NCBI GenBank assembly: GCA_018066145.1
Contig: JAGHRY010000062.1
Location: forward strand, 1 to 35,711
Direction of reading: 5' to 3'
DNA: 35,711 nucleotides
Origin: Candidatus Colimorpha merdihippi
GTDB lineage: Bacteria; Bacteroidota; Bacteroidia; Bacteroidales; P3
Shown here one piece after another: positions 1 to 8,869 of the stretch (positions within the stretch are counted from its first letter, which is position 1; each line of letters starts with the position of its first letter). A model generated the notes under the pieces. The model had not been told where the DNA came from, made no database searches, and saw only the letters and a list, made by a program, of their open reading frames with translations. The translations under genes and the position numbers were made by a program.

Positions 1-24
1 GAATTATGGTATGAAATGTATATC

Positions 25-733
25 GTGTGTAATTTGTGTATTTTGTGTAATTTGGTCTATTGCGTTGATTATCAACACTAATCAAAATGATGAAAAATGT
101 TGGTCGAGCCAAAATACACAGCTCGGCATCCCTTTCAGCCCTGTTTTGCCCCACTTTTACCCTCAAAACAGCCATCTTTTTTCTGCCAAAACTATATTTT
201 TTATTTGAAAAAAATCGAGTATTTTTTGCAGATTAATTACATGAATTAGACCAAAATCGAATAAAAAAATTGGTATATTCGCAACATACTCATTATCAAT
301 ACAATAAATGAGATAAATACACAGTAAACAATATCGAAACCATTCATTAGCAGCCAGTTGGCTCTCGGCAAAAGCCTTCTTTTTTAGGACGGCTAGTGCA
401 ATTAATGTTGTTCTCGGGCGTGCACATAATGACTTCATGGCGCACAAAACCTTCCGAATTTCGCCCTGTATTTTACAAAACGACACCACTTTCTACTTTT
501 CCTAGCAGGGAAAAACTCAAGCATATAACCGTTATGAGTAATGATTGGGATGCCGTACTGCAAAAGCGCAACCCAAACCCAGCAACCGAAGTGTAGCTTG
601 CAAATCAACAATAATTATTTATTATGCCTAGTTCAGCAGCCGATCGTTCATTCGTTTATTCGATAATCTTATATCTTTTTGCCGCATCAACAAGCACCAA
701 TTCCCAAATTACACAAATACACAAAATACACAC
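25..733. repeat. Imperfect long-range inverted repeat (25-55 / 704-733)
   Basis: The arm at 25-55 begins GTGTGTAATTTGTGTATTTT. The reverse complement of 704-733 begins GTGTGTATTTTGTGTATTTG. The two align over about 30 nt with one substitution and one single-base gap. The arms enclose about 650 bp without a gene. Both arms have a GTGTATTT-like low-complexity character, so they could be unrelated simple-sequence tracts rather than termini of a small non-autonomous element. No target-site duplication could be assigned because the left arm lies close to the window edge. Confidence 0.4.
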
Positions 734-762
734 GGACTATATTTTTGTTGCATCAAAGCAAA

Positions 763-798
763 AAGAAAACCGCGGCAATGGTGTGCTGCGGTTTTCTT
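763..798 (-). terminator. Rho-independent terminator, probably bidirectional
   Basis: An 11-bp perfect stem (AAGAAAACCGC at 763-773 with GCGGTTTTCTT at 788-798) encloses a 14-nt loop. On the minus strand the right half of the stem runs into CTTTTTGC, giving a U-rich tail about 135 nt after the GH2 stop codon. The plus strand also has a T-rich exit, so it may stop transcription both ways. Confidence 0.75.
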
Positions 799-932
799 AT
801 TATTAGGAAATCCACCAGTAGCTTTTGGCGGCTTCAAATAATATATGCCTGGTCGGATAATTGCTTTTTCTATTGCATCTGATTATTAAATAATGGCAAC
901 AGCTTCAGGAATCCTGTCAGCAACATGTAAGA

Positions 933-3005
933 CTAATTGTAGATATCGTTGAGCGTTTTAATTACAACCTTTGCTTCAGGAGCTTTGTCACACTCGTAGC
1001 GTGGAACAAATGTGGCGGTAACAGATTCTCCGGGTTGAAGATCGAAATAATTGAAATCGAAATGGCCATCTATATGGGGTGCTAATTGCAACATAACATC
1101 ACGCAGGTATGTTTTGGCAGTAATTGTAACCCTGATGGATGGGATGCCTTTTACATCAACAGCTTTGGTGCTTACGGAATAATCGGCTTTGGACAGTTTC
1201 AGGTTTTTGGGATAGATGGAATAATAACTTTCCCAGCGGCTGAGGTCGACAGTATCGGCAAAAAGGTCGCGGGCGCGATAATGCAGGGCTTTCCAGTTGC
1301 CGTAGCAGTCGATACTGCTCCACGAGGCGACGGGCCAGCAGTCGTTGAGCTGCCAATAGAGGGTGCCCATGCAATGAGGCTGAGCAAGACGATGCTGAAG
1401 GATGCCATATCCTACTCCCCATGCTTGAAGAAGCTGCGAAACATAGCAATAATCCTCGAGGGAAAGCGAACGGCTATCAAAGCCATAATACTGCTGCATG
1501 GCTTTATCGATAATCTGTACACCGCGTGGATGCTTTTGGTGGCTGCGCATGGTAGGAGAATCGATAGCACGCTCGTTTTCGGGGCAATAACGACAGACGG
1601 TGCTATAATCGGGATAGCTTTGGAAGCCATATTCAGACATGAAACGTCCGTTTTTTTCTTTGTATACCTCAAAAGGAAGTTCGCCCCACCAGACACCCCA
1701 GTAGTGGCTGTCGCCATGGGTGACGCATTCGGGATGACCCCACCCGAACAAGGGAGACGACGAAACATAGGACCGGTTGGCAGGATCGTGTTTCTGAACC
1801 GCTTGGGCCAAGATGCCTTCGGGTCCGAAAAGGGTATCGATACCCGACTGCAACTCATGTATTTGCTCGTCGGTCCACTGATACTGGCCTTGCCAGCCCC
1901 AGTCTTCCCAGCCGTTTTTCACTTCGTTGTTGCCGCACCAAAGGACAACGCAGGGATGCTTGGCAATGCGGGCAACCTGGCGTTCGGCTTCGCGAGCGGC
2001 ATTGCTTAAGAAAGCATCTGTGGATGGGTAAAGGGCGCAGCTGTAATTGAAATCCATCCACACCATGATGCCGAGGGAGTCGCACAAATCGAAGAAATAA
2101 TCGTGCTCGTAGATGCCGCCACCCCAAACACGAATCATATTGAAATTGGCATCGCGGGCGGAAGTTAGGAGATAACGATAAGTTTCTTTTAACGCTGGAG
2201 TTAGCGTTGGGAAAGAATGACAGGGAATCCAGTTGGCTCCCTTGACAAAAATGGGATTGCCGTTATCGAAAAAAGTGTAGGCCAGGCCGATGCTGTCGGG
2301 CGTGGATTTGAAAGTGATATGATGATTGTCGAACCAGGTTCCTTGGATGACTTTTTGTTCATTATTTTTGGGGAGCGTGGCACGGCCGTCGCGCTTGACA
2401 TTGCATGAGGTGATACGCACCGGCTGCCAGATACCGCAGGTATTCAGCTTGGGACCCCAGTCCCACCCCTGCTGATAAGGGGCAGTGCGGGTGAAAACGC
2501 GATGGTCGGGAACATCGTAGCCAAGGGCTGCCAATGCGGCCGAATCGTGGGGTGCGGTAGGATAAAAAATAACCTCCAGTATATTGGTATCCTGCATTTT
2601 GCTACGTTCGGCAACGATGGCATATTCCAAAAACATATTATCGGTAGACATTATCGTATCGCCATTGAGGAGAATGTCGGCATAAACCTCGAGCCCTTCG
2701 AAATCGATAGAGAAATAGCCACGCGGCAGATCTTTTTTTAAGAAAGTGGTTCGGTAGTGCCATTGGCGATGGGATACCCACTGAACCGAGTCCTCGTTGG
2801 TGCCATAGAACGGGTCGGGGATGAGCCCTTGCGCCAGAAGGTCGGTATGAATACAGCCCGGAACCGTGGCAGGAAACCATTGGTTCTGGTATTGGAACTG
2901 CCAATTGGTGAGTTCAATAGGTGCAAAGTTGCGGCTACAGCCAGCCAAAAGGATAGCAAATAGAACGAGTGATGGAAAGAATTTTTTCATAAAACGATTA
3001 TTCAT
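933..3005 (-). CDS. GH2 beta-mannosidase-like lipoprotein, short form lacking most of domain 2
   Basis: Predicted retaining glycoside hydrolase of family 2, most like beta-mannosidases, which remove terminal beta-mannose from manno-oligosaccharides. The N-terminus is a lipoprotein signal (LLAGC, Cys23), so it should sit in the periplasm or on the outer membrane. Residues about 30-205 form the sugar-binding jelly roll, ending in GIWQPVRI. The TIM barrel starts near 249 ([13 protein letters not shown]), with acid/base Glu361 in WCGNNE and nucleophile Glu458 in FMSEYGF. Only about 40 residues separate these domains, whereas family members normally carry a beta-sandwich of about 100 residues there. 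Total length of 690 is also short against the usual 800-850. The start at 3005 overlaps the upstream stop by 8 nt; ATG at 2990 (MKKFF) is an equally good start. It is the last gene of the cinA-DUF486 run. Family assignment is firm; substrate is inferred. Confidence 0.88.
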   Translation of the reverse strand: MNNRFMKKFFPSLVLFAILLAGCSRNFAPIELTNWQFQYQNQWFPATVPGCIHTDLLAQGLIPDPFYGTNEDSVQWVSHRQWHYRTTFLKKDLPRGYFSIDFEGLEVYADILLNGDTIMSTDNMFLEYAIVAERSKMQDTNILEVIFYPTAPHDSAALAALGYDVPDHRVFTRTAPYQQGWDWGPKLNTCGIWQPVRITSCNVKRDGRATLPKNNEQKVIQGTWFDNHHITFKSTPDSIGLAYTFFDNGNPIFVKGANWIPCHSFPTLTPALKETYRYLLTSARDANFNMIRVWGGGIYEHDYFFDLCDSLGIMVWMDFNYSCALYPSTDAFLSNAAREAERQVARIAKHPCVVLWCGNNEVKNGWEDWGWQGQYQWTDEQIHELQSGIDTLFGPEGILAQAVQKHDPANRSYVSSSPLFGWGHPECVTHGDSHYWGVWWGELPFEVYKEKNGRFMSEYGFQSYPDYSTVCRYCPENERAIDSPTMRSHQKHPRGVQIIDKAMQQYYGFDSRSLSLEDYCYVSQLLQAWGVGYGILQHRLAQPHCMGTLYWQLNDCWPVASWSSIDCYGNWKALHYRARDLFADTVDLSRWESYYSIYPKNLKLSKADYSVSTKAVDVKGIPSIRVTITAKTYLRDVMLQLAPHIDGHFDFNYFDLQPGESVTATFVPRYECDKAPEAKVVIKTLNDIYN

Positions 3006-3375
3006 TTTTCAAGAAAGCAAAGAAAACTGCCAAAACAATAAAACCGAAAGCCACCAAATGATTCCACCGGATAGGCTCGCCCTTAAACACCAGCGCAACA
3101 ATGAGGGTGAACACGATTAAGGATACGGCCTCCTGAATAATTTTGAGCTGCATGAGCGAGAAAGGGCCGCCCGTGATGGTGGAACCGATGCGGTTGGCCG
3201 GAATCATAAAACAATACTCAAAGAGGGCCATGCCCCACGAGAGGGCGATGATGGCCACCAAAGGCCAGTCGGTGATGAGTTTCATCTGCTGCAGCTTGAG
3301 GTTGCCATACCAGGCAAAAGTCATGAATACGTTGGAACAGATGAGCAATAGTACTGTAAGTAGTCCCTTAGGCAT
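2998..3375 (-). CDS. DUF486 / DMT-family small membrane protein
   Basis: A 125-residue, very hydrophobic protein with about four membrane segments (roughly residues 5-22, 36-58, 78-98 and 105-122). The text matches the DUF486 family, a short four-helix branch of the drug/metabolite transporter superfamily. The conserved stretch around [11 protein letters not shown], which follows the second helix, is recognisable. Members of the superfamily of this size usually act as dimers. No substrate is known and none can be inferred here. It lies 18 nt downstream of cinA and its stop codon overlaps or abuts the GH2 start, so the three genes are probably co-transcribed. Confidence 0.85.
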   Translation of the reverse strand: MPKGLLTVLLLICSNVFMTFAWYGNLKLQQMKLITDWPLVAIIALSWGMALFEYCFMIPANRIGSTITGGPFSLMQLKIIQEAVSLIVFTLIVALVFKGEPIRWNHLVAFGFIVLAVFFAFLKNE

Positions 3376-3393
3376 AATGTATAAACGATGAAA

Positions 3394-4644
3394 TTAGTTA
3401 CCTTTAACCATTTTGAGAAGTTCGCTCCACACAGCGAAACAGGTGCGGTCTATGGTTTGCTGGCGGCGATCGCCGAAATGCAGCAAACGGGTGACGACCT
3501 GACCGTTGGGGCCAGCAATGCCAATCCAAACGGTGCCTACAGGCCGCTCGGGAGTTCCGCCTCCCGGACCAGCAACACCGGTAGTGGCCACGGCATAGTC
3601 GGCATTCAAACGGCTGCGGACGCCCAGCACCATTTCCGTGACCGTTTGCTCGCTCACGGCATCATAGGTTTCGAGGGTTTGATGGTTCACTCCGAGAGCG
3701 CACTCCTTCACTTCGTTGCAATAGGAAACCACGCCGCCGCGATAATATTCGGAAGCGCCAGCCATAGCGGTGAGCTGTTGTGCAAGTTGGCCTCCGGTGC
3801 AGCTTTCGGCCGTTGCCAATGTGATGTGCTGCTGCTTGAAAGTTGAGGCAACCAGCTCGGGAAGCGTTTCGGCATCTTCGCCCACAATATATTGTCCGGC
3901 AATGGGATAAAGAGATGCGACAGCATCGTGGATTTGTTGTTCCAACAGGGCGCGATCGTCGTGACCGCCCCGAGCAGTAAGACGCAATTTTACCATGCCG
4001 GCTTGGGGCAGATAGGCCAGGCGAATAGAACTGGGGAGAGCCAGCTCCCATTGTTCGATCAAATCGCTCAGGAAACTTTCGCCAATGCCCTGAACCAGGA
4101 TATTTTTATTGATGATTTGGTCGGTGCGGAAGTGTTTTTTGAGCCGGGGGACAACCTCAGTTTCCATGAGGTTGACCATCTCGAAAGGAACTCCGGGCAT
4201 GGAAACCACCACCTTGTGATTCCACTCGAACCACATGCATGGGGCTGTTCCGAGAATATTATTAATCATAGTGCAGCACCTGGGCACCCAAGACTGCTGA
4301 CGGTTGATGGGGGTAAGCTCATAACCGCGAGACTCGAAAATACGGCGGATATTGGCCAAGGCCTCCTCGTTTTCGTACAACTCAGAGCCGAAGAATTGGC
4401 ACAGCGTGTTTTTGGTAATATCATCTTTGGTTGGGCCCAAGCCGCCGGTGATAAGCACCACATCGCTACGGTCGAGACAATGTTGAAGATAAAAAAGAAT
4501 ATCGCTGGCATTATCGCCAATGACAAAAGTGCCGCACACATCGATACCGGCACCAATAAGCATCTGCGACATGCTGCTGGCATTGGTATTCACCACTTGG
4601 CCGATAAGCAGCTCGTCGCCAATATTCAAAATAGTAGCTTTCAT
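3394..4644 (-). CDS. cinA: CinA-family nicotinamide-nucleotide amidase / competence-damage protein
   Basis: Two-domain CinA. The N-terminal MoCF (molybdopterin-binding-like) domain covers about residues 1-170, with the signature NIGDELLIGQVVNTN and the loop TGGLGPTKDD. In CinA proteins that have it this domain is linked to ADP-ribose pyrophosphatase activity. The C-terminal amidase domain (about 255-416) has ESCTGG and the TGVAGPGGGTPERPVGTV block; this domain deamidates NMN to nicotinate mononucleotide in pyridine-nucleotide recycling. The length of 416 residues is typical. It diverges from nadC, which makes the same product, across 96 bp. A TAnnTTTG element ends only 4 nt before the ATG, which suggests a leaderless message. 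Identification is secure; the link with nadC is inference from position. Confidence 0.95.
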   Translation of the reverse strand: MKATILNIGDELLIGQVVNTNASSMSQMLIGAGIDVCGTFVIGDNASDILFYLQHCLDRSDVVLITGGLGPTKDDITKNTLCQFFGSELYENEEALANIRRIFESRGYELTPINRQQSWVPRCCTMINNILGTAPCMWFEWNHKVVVSMPGVPFEMVNLMETEVVPRLKKHFRTDQIINKNILVQGIGESFLSDLIEQWELALPSSIRLAYLPQAGMVKLRLTARGGHDDRALLEQQIHDAVASLYPIAGQYIVGEDAETLPELVASTFKQQHITLATAESCTGGQLAQQLTAMAGASEYYRGGVVSYCNEVKECALGVNHQTLETYDAVSEQTVTEMVLGVRSRLNADYAVATTGVAGPGGGTPERPVGTVWIGIAGPNGQVVTRLLHFGDRRQQTIDRTCFAVWSELLKMVKGN

Positions 4645-4648
4645 GGTG

Positions 4649-4656
4649 CAAAAGTA
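4649..4656 (-). promoter_or_regulatory. Bacteroidota -7 element for cinA, adjacent to start codon
   Basis: On the minus strand the sequence reads TACTTTTG-CACC-ATG. The octamer fits the Bacteroidota -7 consensus TAnnTTTG exactly. Only four nucleotides separate it from the cinA ATG, so transcription should begin at or within a base or two of the A of the start codon. No clear -33 TTTG is present. The octamer is seen directly; the transcription start is inferred. Confidence 0.6.
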
Positions 4657-4708
4657 CGACTTTTTTATGACATAATAGGAATTATTTCATTAAGTAAAAA
4701 AAAAATCG

Positions 4709-4716
4709 TATATTTG
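4709..4716 (+). promoter_or_regulatory. Bacteroidota -7 element for nadC operon
   Basis: TATATTTG matches TAnnTTTG and lies 24 nt before the nadC ATG, giving a leader of about 20 nt. A-rich sequence (4695-4706) precedes it. It is divergent from the cinA element 53 nt away, so the two promoters share the 96-bp intergenic space. Confidence 0.65.
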
Positions 4717-4740
4717 CAAATTCAAAAAAAGTAATTTGAC

Positions 4741-5610
4741 ATGATGAATAACATACCTAATCTGGATGAACTAATCAATCTTGCCCTGCTCGAAGATGTG
4801 GGCGATGGCGACCACAGCACACTGGCTTGCATTCCTCCAACAGCCACAGGTTCAGCAAAAATGGTAGCAAAACAAGCCGGCATCATTTGCGGTACCGAAG
4901 TAGGCAAGAGGGTCTTTGATTTCGTTAACGACCAGTTCTACCACAGTCCCATTCCAATGCAGGTGAATATCCTCAAACACGATGGCGAATCTATCGAAAA
5001 AGGCGATATAATTATGACCATTGAGGGGGCTTCGGGTGTTATTCTCACGGCCGAAAGAACAGCACTGAATTTTATGCAGCGATTGAGCGGCATCGCTACC
5101 CAAACCCATCAGATGGTAGCCATGCTGGACGGACTTCACACACAATTGCTTGACACCCGCAAAACCACTCCCAATATGCGATTGCTGGAAAAATATGCCG
5201 TACACTGCGGCGGCGGAACCAATCACCGCATCGGACTGTACGATATGATTATGCTGAAGGATAACCATATTGATTTTGCCGGAGGCATAGAGGCCGCCAT
5301 CGACCGCACGCACGATTACCTGAAGAGCCACAATAAAGATTTGCGGATAGAGATTGAAGTGCGCAACCTAAGCGAGCTGCAGCAGGTACTGCAACACGGT
5401 GGGGTGCATCGCATTATGCTGGACAATTTCGACGTTGCCAATTTGCGTGAGGCAGTAAAACTTATTGACGGGAAATACGAAACCGAAGCTTCGGGAGGCA
5501 TCACCGATGCCACACTACGGCAGTATGCCGAAACTGGCGTCGACTTCATCTCCGTAGGTGCCCTTACCCACCACATCAAGAGTTTGGACATCTCATTAAT
5601 CAAAAAATAG
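4741..5610 (+). CDS. nadC: Nicotinate-nucleotide pyrophosphorylase (carboxylating), NadC
   Basis: Quinolinate phosphoribosyltransferase, which converts quinolinate and PRPP to nicotinate mononucleotide, CO2 and pyrophosphate in de novo NAD synthesis; cytoplasmic. The 289-residue length is standard. The N-terminal alpha/beta sandwich (about 1-115) contains LALLEDVGDGDHS near residue 16. The barrel carries the signature LDTRKTTPNMRLLEKYAV around residues 137-154, then GGGTNHRIGL and LKDNHI. The C-terminus has the EASGGI and DFISVGALTH phosphate-binding strands. It is the first gene of a plus-strand run nadC-yihY-methyltransferase-queG with gaps of only 20-23 nt. The quinolinate-making genes nadA and nadB are not in the window. 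Confidence 0.97.
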   Translation: MMNNIPNLDELINLALLEDVGDGDHSTLACIPPTATGSAKMVAKQAGIICGTEVGKRVFDFVNDQFYHSPIPMQVNILKHDGESIEKGDIIMTIEGASGVILTAERTALNFMQRLSGIATQTHQMVAMLDGLHTQLLDTRKTTPNMRLLEKYAVHCGGGTNHRIGLYDMIMLKDNHIDFAGGIEAAIDRTHDYLKSHNKDLRIEIEVRNLSELQQVLQHGGVHRIMLDNFDVANLREAVKLIDGKYETEASGGITDATLRQYAETGVDFISVGALTHHIKSLDISLIKK

Positions 5611-5633
5611 CCTTCGGATCAAGAATTATATTA

Positions 5634-6626
5634 ATGTACATTAATCAGCTCATACAACGAATATTGCACTCTCGAACATACAAATGGTTCGACTATATTA
5701 TCCACAATATTTCGCTGCCTGGCAATAAGGGGGTGCCACTATACGATATTATCACCCACCTGTTGCGAGGAATAGGGCAAGGCGACCTATGGCGTGCATC
5801 CAAGGGATTGGCATTCTCGTTCTTGTCGGCATTGCCTCCGCTGCTGATTTTCATGTTCACCCTTATCGCATTCCTGCCCGTGGACGGCCTACAAGACGAA
5901 TTGCTTTGGCAGCTCCACGACCTTATTCCCGAAAAATTCTTCAATCCCGTTGCAAATACCATTAACGACGTAATGGGACACAAACACACCAGTTTGCTCA
6001 GCATCGGCTTTGTATCCTCTATTATTCTAGCCGCTAACGCCATGCATGGAATGATGATGTATTTTAGCGACCGCGGCCGCGACCGACGAAAATTTGTGCG
6101 TCGATATGTGCTTTGCATCGCTTTGGTTTTCATGCTGTATATGATGGTCGTTCTGGTGCTGGCCTGCTTTATCGGCTACCGGCAGATTATCACCTACTTA
6201 TTCCAGCATAATATACTGGTACCCGGAAGTTTCACCCACATAATTATCGGCATCGGAAGATGGATTATCCTGGTAGCCGCAGGCTTGCTTACCATCACCA
6301 GCATATACTATCTGATACCGATGAAGAAGGAGCGCGTTGGCTTTTTCTCCTCCGGCGCCGTATTTGCCATGATTATGTTCATCCTCCTTTCCTGGGGTTT
6401 CCGGGTATACCTTGTTCATTTCGACCAATACAACTTGCTGTACGGCTCCATCGGGACCCTGCTGGTGGTGATGCTTTGGCTATTCCTCAACTGCCTGGTG
6501 CTGATGCTGGGATACGAACTGAATGTGGCCATTTCTACTGGCAACATTGGCGACAAAGCCTCAAAAAAGCATGATATCAAAGCCTGGAACAGGCAAGGAA
6601 ACAACGATATTCAATCAAAGAAATAA
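5634..6626 (+). CDS. YihY/BrkB (UPF0761) family inner-membrane protein
   Basis: A 330-residue integral membrane protein with six predicted transmembrane helices (about 60-85, 120-144, 160-183, 203-228, 235-258 and 270-292). The N-terminal region before the first helix contains the family pattern DLWRASKGLAFSFLSALPPLL, and GSIGTLLVVMLWLFLNC marks the conserved last helix. The family was once called ribonuclease BN by mistake; its role is not established, with envelope or transport functions proposed. The C-terminus is a short polar tail rich in Lys. It lies 23 nt after nadC and 20 nt before the methyltransferase gene, so it is probably co-transcribed with genes of unrelated function. Confidence 0.9.
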   Translation: MYINQLIQRILHSRTYKWFDYIIHNISLPGNKGVPLYDIITHLLRGIGQGDLWRASKGLAFSFLSALPPLLIFMFTLIAFLPVDGLQDELLWQLHDLIPEKFFNPVANTINDVMGHKHTSLLSIGFVSSIILAANAMHGMMMYFSDRGRDRRKFVRRYVLCIALVFMLYMMVVLVLACFIGYRQIITYLFQHNILVPGSFTHIIIGIGRWIILVAAGLLTITSIYYLIPMKKERVGFFSSGAVFAMIMFILLSWGFRVYLVHFDQYNLLYGSIGTLLVVMLWLFLNCLVLMLGYELNVAISTGNIGDKASKKHDIKAWNRQGNNDIQSKK

Positions 6627-6646
6627 ATAATAATTACATAATAGCA

Positions 6647-7876
6647 ATGATAATCCAAAAAGAAAACGGACGTAAGACCCCTGTCACCTATTCTACACGT
6701 GACACCTTTAAAATGGTTGCCAAAACCATGATGGGTTTGGAAGAAATTCTCGCTGAAGAGCTCCGCGAATGCGGTGCGCAAAACATTGAGTGCGGCGCCC
6801 GTGCTGTCACCTTCGAGGGCGATATGCGTGTTCTGTATCGGGCCAATTATACCTGCCGCACCGCTTTGGCAATTCTGAAACCTTTTGCAGAATTCGAGGC
6901 CAACGACGAGCAGGAACTCTACAATAAAGTATACCAGATAAAATGGGAAAAAATACTGGATGTAGACTGCACTTTCATGATTGACAGCACCACCAGCGGC
7001 GAGGTTTTCACCCATTCGTACTACGCTGCCCTGAAAACCAAGGATGCCATCGTCGATCGTTTCCGCCGCAATTTCGGCCAGCGTCCTACTATCGATACCG
7101 AGTCGCCCGACTACAAATTCAACCTCCATATCCGCGACAACCAGGTGACCCTGCTCATTAATTCCTCCGGCGATTCGCTTCACAAACGCGGCTATCGCCA
7201 GGCTGTGGGTATTGCACCTATCAACGAGGTTCTTGCTGCCGGTATGATAAAACTCGCCGGATGGAAATGCGACACCAATTTCTACGACCCAATGTGCGGT
7301 TCGGGCACCTTGCTGATTGAAGCCGCCATGCTGGCAAACAATATCCCCGCACAATATTACCGCGGTGGAAAATTTGCCTTCAAACGCTGGAAAGAGTTCA
7401 ACCTGGGCGAATGGAAATCGGTGAAGGAACAGGAAGACCGCAAGATAGGATCGGGTGATTTCGACTGTGAGATTTGGGGCAACGACTTGGATATGCAGGT
7501 TCTTGAACAAGCCGAAAAGAACCTCGAATATACAAAACTTCACAAGGACGTGATGCTTTACAACGGCTCGTTTGAGGATCAAGACCCCCCAGAAGGACGC
7601 ACCCTTATCGTTACCAATCCCCCTTATGGCGAACGCATCAAGATTGAGGACCTGAACGCTATGTATGAATTGCTGGGCGACACTTTCAAGAAAAAATATG
7701 GGGAAAATTGCGATGTTTGGCTGATTACCAGCGATTTTGATGCTATGAAACATATCGGATTGAAACCTTCGGCCAAGATTCCCCTCCTCAACGGACAACT
7801 CGACTGCCGATTTCTTCATTTCGAGCTTTACAATGGAAGCAAGAAGGACAAATTCAAGACCGACAGTGATGAATAA
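6647..7876 (+). CDS. THUMP-domain class I SAM-dependent rRNA methyltransferase (RlmL N-half/YpsC type)
   Basis: Predicted guanine-N2 methyltransferase acting on 23S rRNA, corresponding to the N-terminal half of E. coli RlmL (m2G2445) and to B. subtilis YpsC. A ferredoxin-like start and THUMP RNA-binding domain cover about residues 20-180. The Rossmann methyltransferase (UPF0020) follows, with the SAM-binding motif DPMCGSGTLLIEAA near 221 and the catalytic N324-P-P-Y327 followed by GERI, which marks base amino-group methylases. The length of 409 fits the single-domain version. The start at 6647 gives a poorly conserved N-terminal extension of about 24 residues; an internal Met (MVAKTMMGLEEI) could be the true start. 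The target nucleotide is inferred from family membership only. Confidence 0.9.
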   Translation: MIIQKENGRKTPVTYSTRDTFKMVAKTMMGLEEILAEELRECGAQNIECGARAVTFEGDMRVLYRANYTCRTALAILKPFAEFEANDEQELYNKVYQIKWEKILDVDCTFMIDSTTSGEVFTHSYYAALKTKDAIVDRFRRNFGQRPTIDTESPDYKFNLHIRDNQVTLLINSSGDSLHKRGYRQAVGIAPINEVLAAGMIKLAGWKCDTNFYDPMCGSGTLLIEAAMLANNIPAQYYRGGKFAFKRWKEFNLGEWKSVKEQEDRKIGSGDFDCEIWGNDLDMQVLEQAEKNLEYTKLHKDVMLYNGSFEDQDPPEGRTLIVTNPPYGERIKIEDLNAMYELLGDTFKKKYGENCDVWLITSDFDAMKHIGLKPSAKIPLLNGQLDCRFLHFELYNGSKKDKFKTDSDE

Positions 7877-7896
7877 TTCTATCAAGATTTGAATCT

Positions 7897-8829
7897 ATGG
7901 AAGTCCTAGATTCAGCTTTTATTAAAGCAGCAGCGATGCAAGTGGGATTTGATGCCTGCGGCATCGCTGCTGCTCATTCTATCAATCCGCAGGATTGGCC
8001 GCTGCTTTACACAATAAAAAAACGCTATTATGCCGACATGAGATACATGTACGAACATGTAGATATGAGGCTTGATCCCACTCTCCTTGTACCAGGAGCA
8101 AAATCCATTATTTCAGTACTTTTAGGATACCGGCCTTCTGCCCGTATTCCCGGTATTGCCCAGTATGCCTATGGGCCTGACTATCACGAAACGGTAAAGC
8201 AACGATTGTTTCAATTAATCGGTATCATAAAAGAGCGTTATCATGATTTTGATGCCAAACCTTGTGTTGACACCGTGCCCATTTCCGACAAATACTGGGC
8301 TGTACAGGCTGGATTGGGTTGGATTGGCAAAAACACCCTTTTGATCAACCCTACATTGGGTTCATACTGTTTCATCGGCGAGTTGGTAACCACATTAGAG
8401 GCGGATGCCTATGACGCTCCAATAGAAAACCGCTGCAACGATTGCGAACGCTGCCTAAAGGCATGTCCCAACCACGCTTTGGGAAAAATAGAACCTGATA
8501 CAGAATCTGATGCCTATGGTCAATATTCGGGGCCACAATACGTTTTGAATTCGCAGAAATGCTCCTCATACCATACCATTGAAAATCGCTCTGAGACACT
8601 GCCGGAAGACATTAAGCTATCTGGATACTATTTCGGTTGCGATTGTTGCCAGCTGGCATGCCCCTACAACCAGCAGGCGGAAGTAAAAATGGATCTGAAC
8701 GACCAACGGGTGAAAGAACTCTCCGAACTTATTGATGCCGACGAAGTCACATTCAAGCATTCGACAAAACATTCGGCCATCAACCGGGTAAAACATTGGC
8801 AATGGCTCCGAAATATTCGACACAAATAG
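7897..8829 (+). CDS. queG: Epoxyqueuosine reductase QueG
   Basis: Reduces epoxyqueuosine to queuosine in the anticodon-loop wobble base of tRNAs for Asp, Asn, His and Tyr, using cobalamin and two [4Fe-4S] clusters; cytoplasmic. The N-terminal cobalamin-binding region has KYWAVQAGLGWIGKNTLLI. The first ferredoxin-type cluster motif starts at Cys180 (CNDCERCLKACPNHAL). The second set includes Cys248, Cys250, Cys251 and Cys255 (GCDCCQLACPYN). At 310 residues it lacks the C-terminal HEAT-like extension of the E. coli protein and matches the shorter Bacteroidota form. It closes the nadC run; its stop codon lies within the bidirectional terminator at 8828-8869. Confidence 0.96.
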   Translation: MEVLDSAFIKAAAMQVGFDACGIAAAHSINPQDWPLLYTIKKRYYADMRYMYEHVDMRLDPTLLVPGAKSIISVLLGYRPSARIPGIAQYAYGPDYHETVKQRLFQLIGIIKERYHDFDAKPCVDTVPISDKYWAVQAGLGWIGKNTLLINPTLGSYCFIGELVTTLEADAYDAPIENRCNDCERCLKACPNHALGKIEPDTESDAYGQYSGPQYVLNSQKCSSYHTIENRSETLPEDIKLSGYYFGCDCCQLACPYNQQAEVKMDLNDQRVKELSELIDADEVTFKHSTKHSAINRVKHWQWLRNIRHK

Positions 8830-8869
8830 TGATGATAAAAAAATACCATCTTACATTTTTATCATCACT
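8828..8869. terminator. Bidirectional terminator between queG and murF-alr
   Basis: A perfect 14-bp inverted repeat, AGTGATGATAAAAA (8828-8841) and TTTTTATCATCACT (8856-8869), with a 14-nt loop. Both strands end in a run of five T within the stem. It begins inside the queG stop codon and reaches the first base of the convergent murF-alr stop, so one compact element ends both transcripts. Confidence 0.85.

Larger units (their letters stand above)
1..932. other. Gene-poor AT-rich left edge
   Basis: I find no convincing gene here. Short open frames exist on both strands (the longest is about 108 codons on the minus strand, 163-489), but none has a recognisable domain, signal peptide or convincing start. 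The stretch is very AT-rich. It contains an imperfect inverted repeat of about 30 nt (25-55 against 704-733) and ends with a terminator hairpin at 763-798 that serves the GH2 gene reading in from the right. It may be a decayed gene or mobile-element remnant; that is inference only. Confidence 0.6.

Noticed and set aside
163-489. 108-codon minus-strand frame in the left intergenic block
   Set aside because: No signal, domain or plausible promoter; AT-rich, with a biased composition. Kept as noncoding.
1086-2009. 307-codon open frame on the plus strand within the GH2 gene
   Set aside because: It is antisense to conserved GH2 catalytic motifs and shows no domain of its own.
3892-4734. 280-codon plus-strand frame opposite cinA that runs up to nadC
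   Set aside because: It covers conserved CinA motifs on the other strand and the cinA promoter; no domain is recognisable.
6611-7885. 424-codon open frame on the minus strand opposite the rRNA methyltransferase
   Set aside because: The plus-strand gene carries THUMP and NPPY motifs; the antisense translation has no recognisable domain and would overlap it completely.
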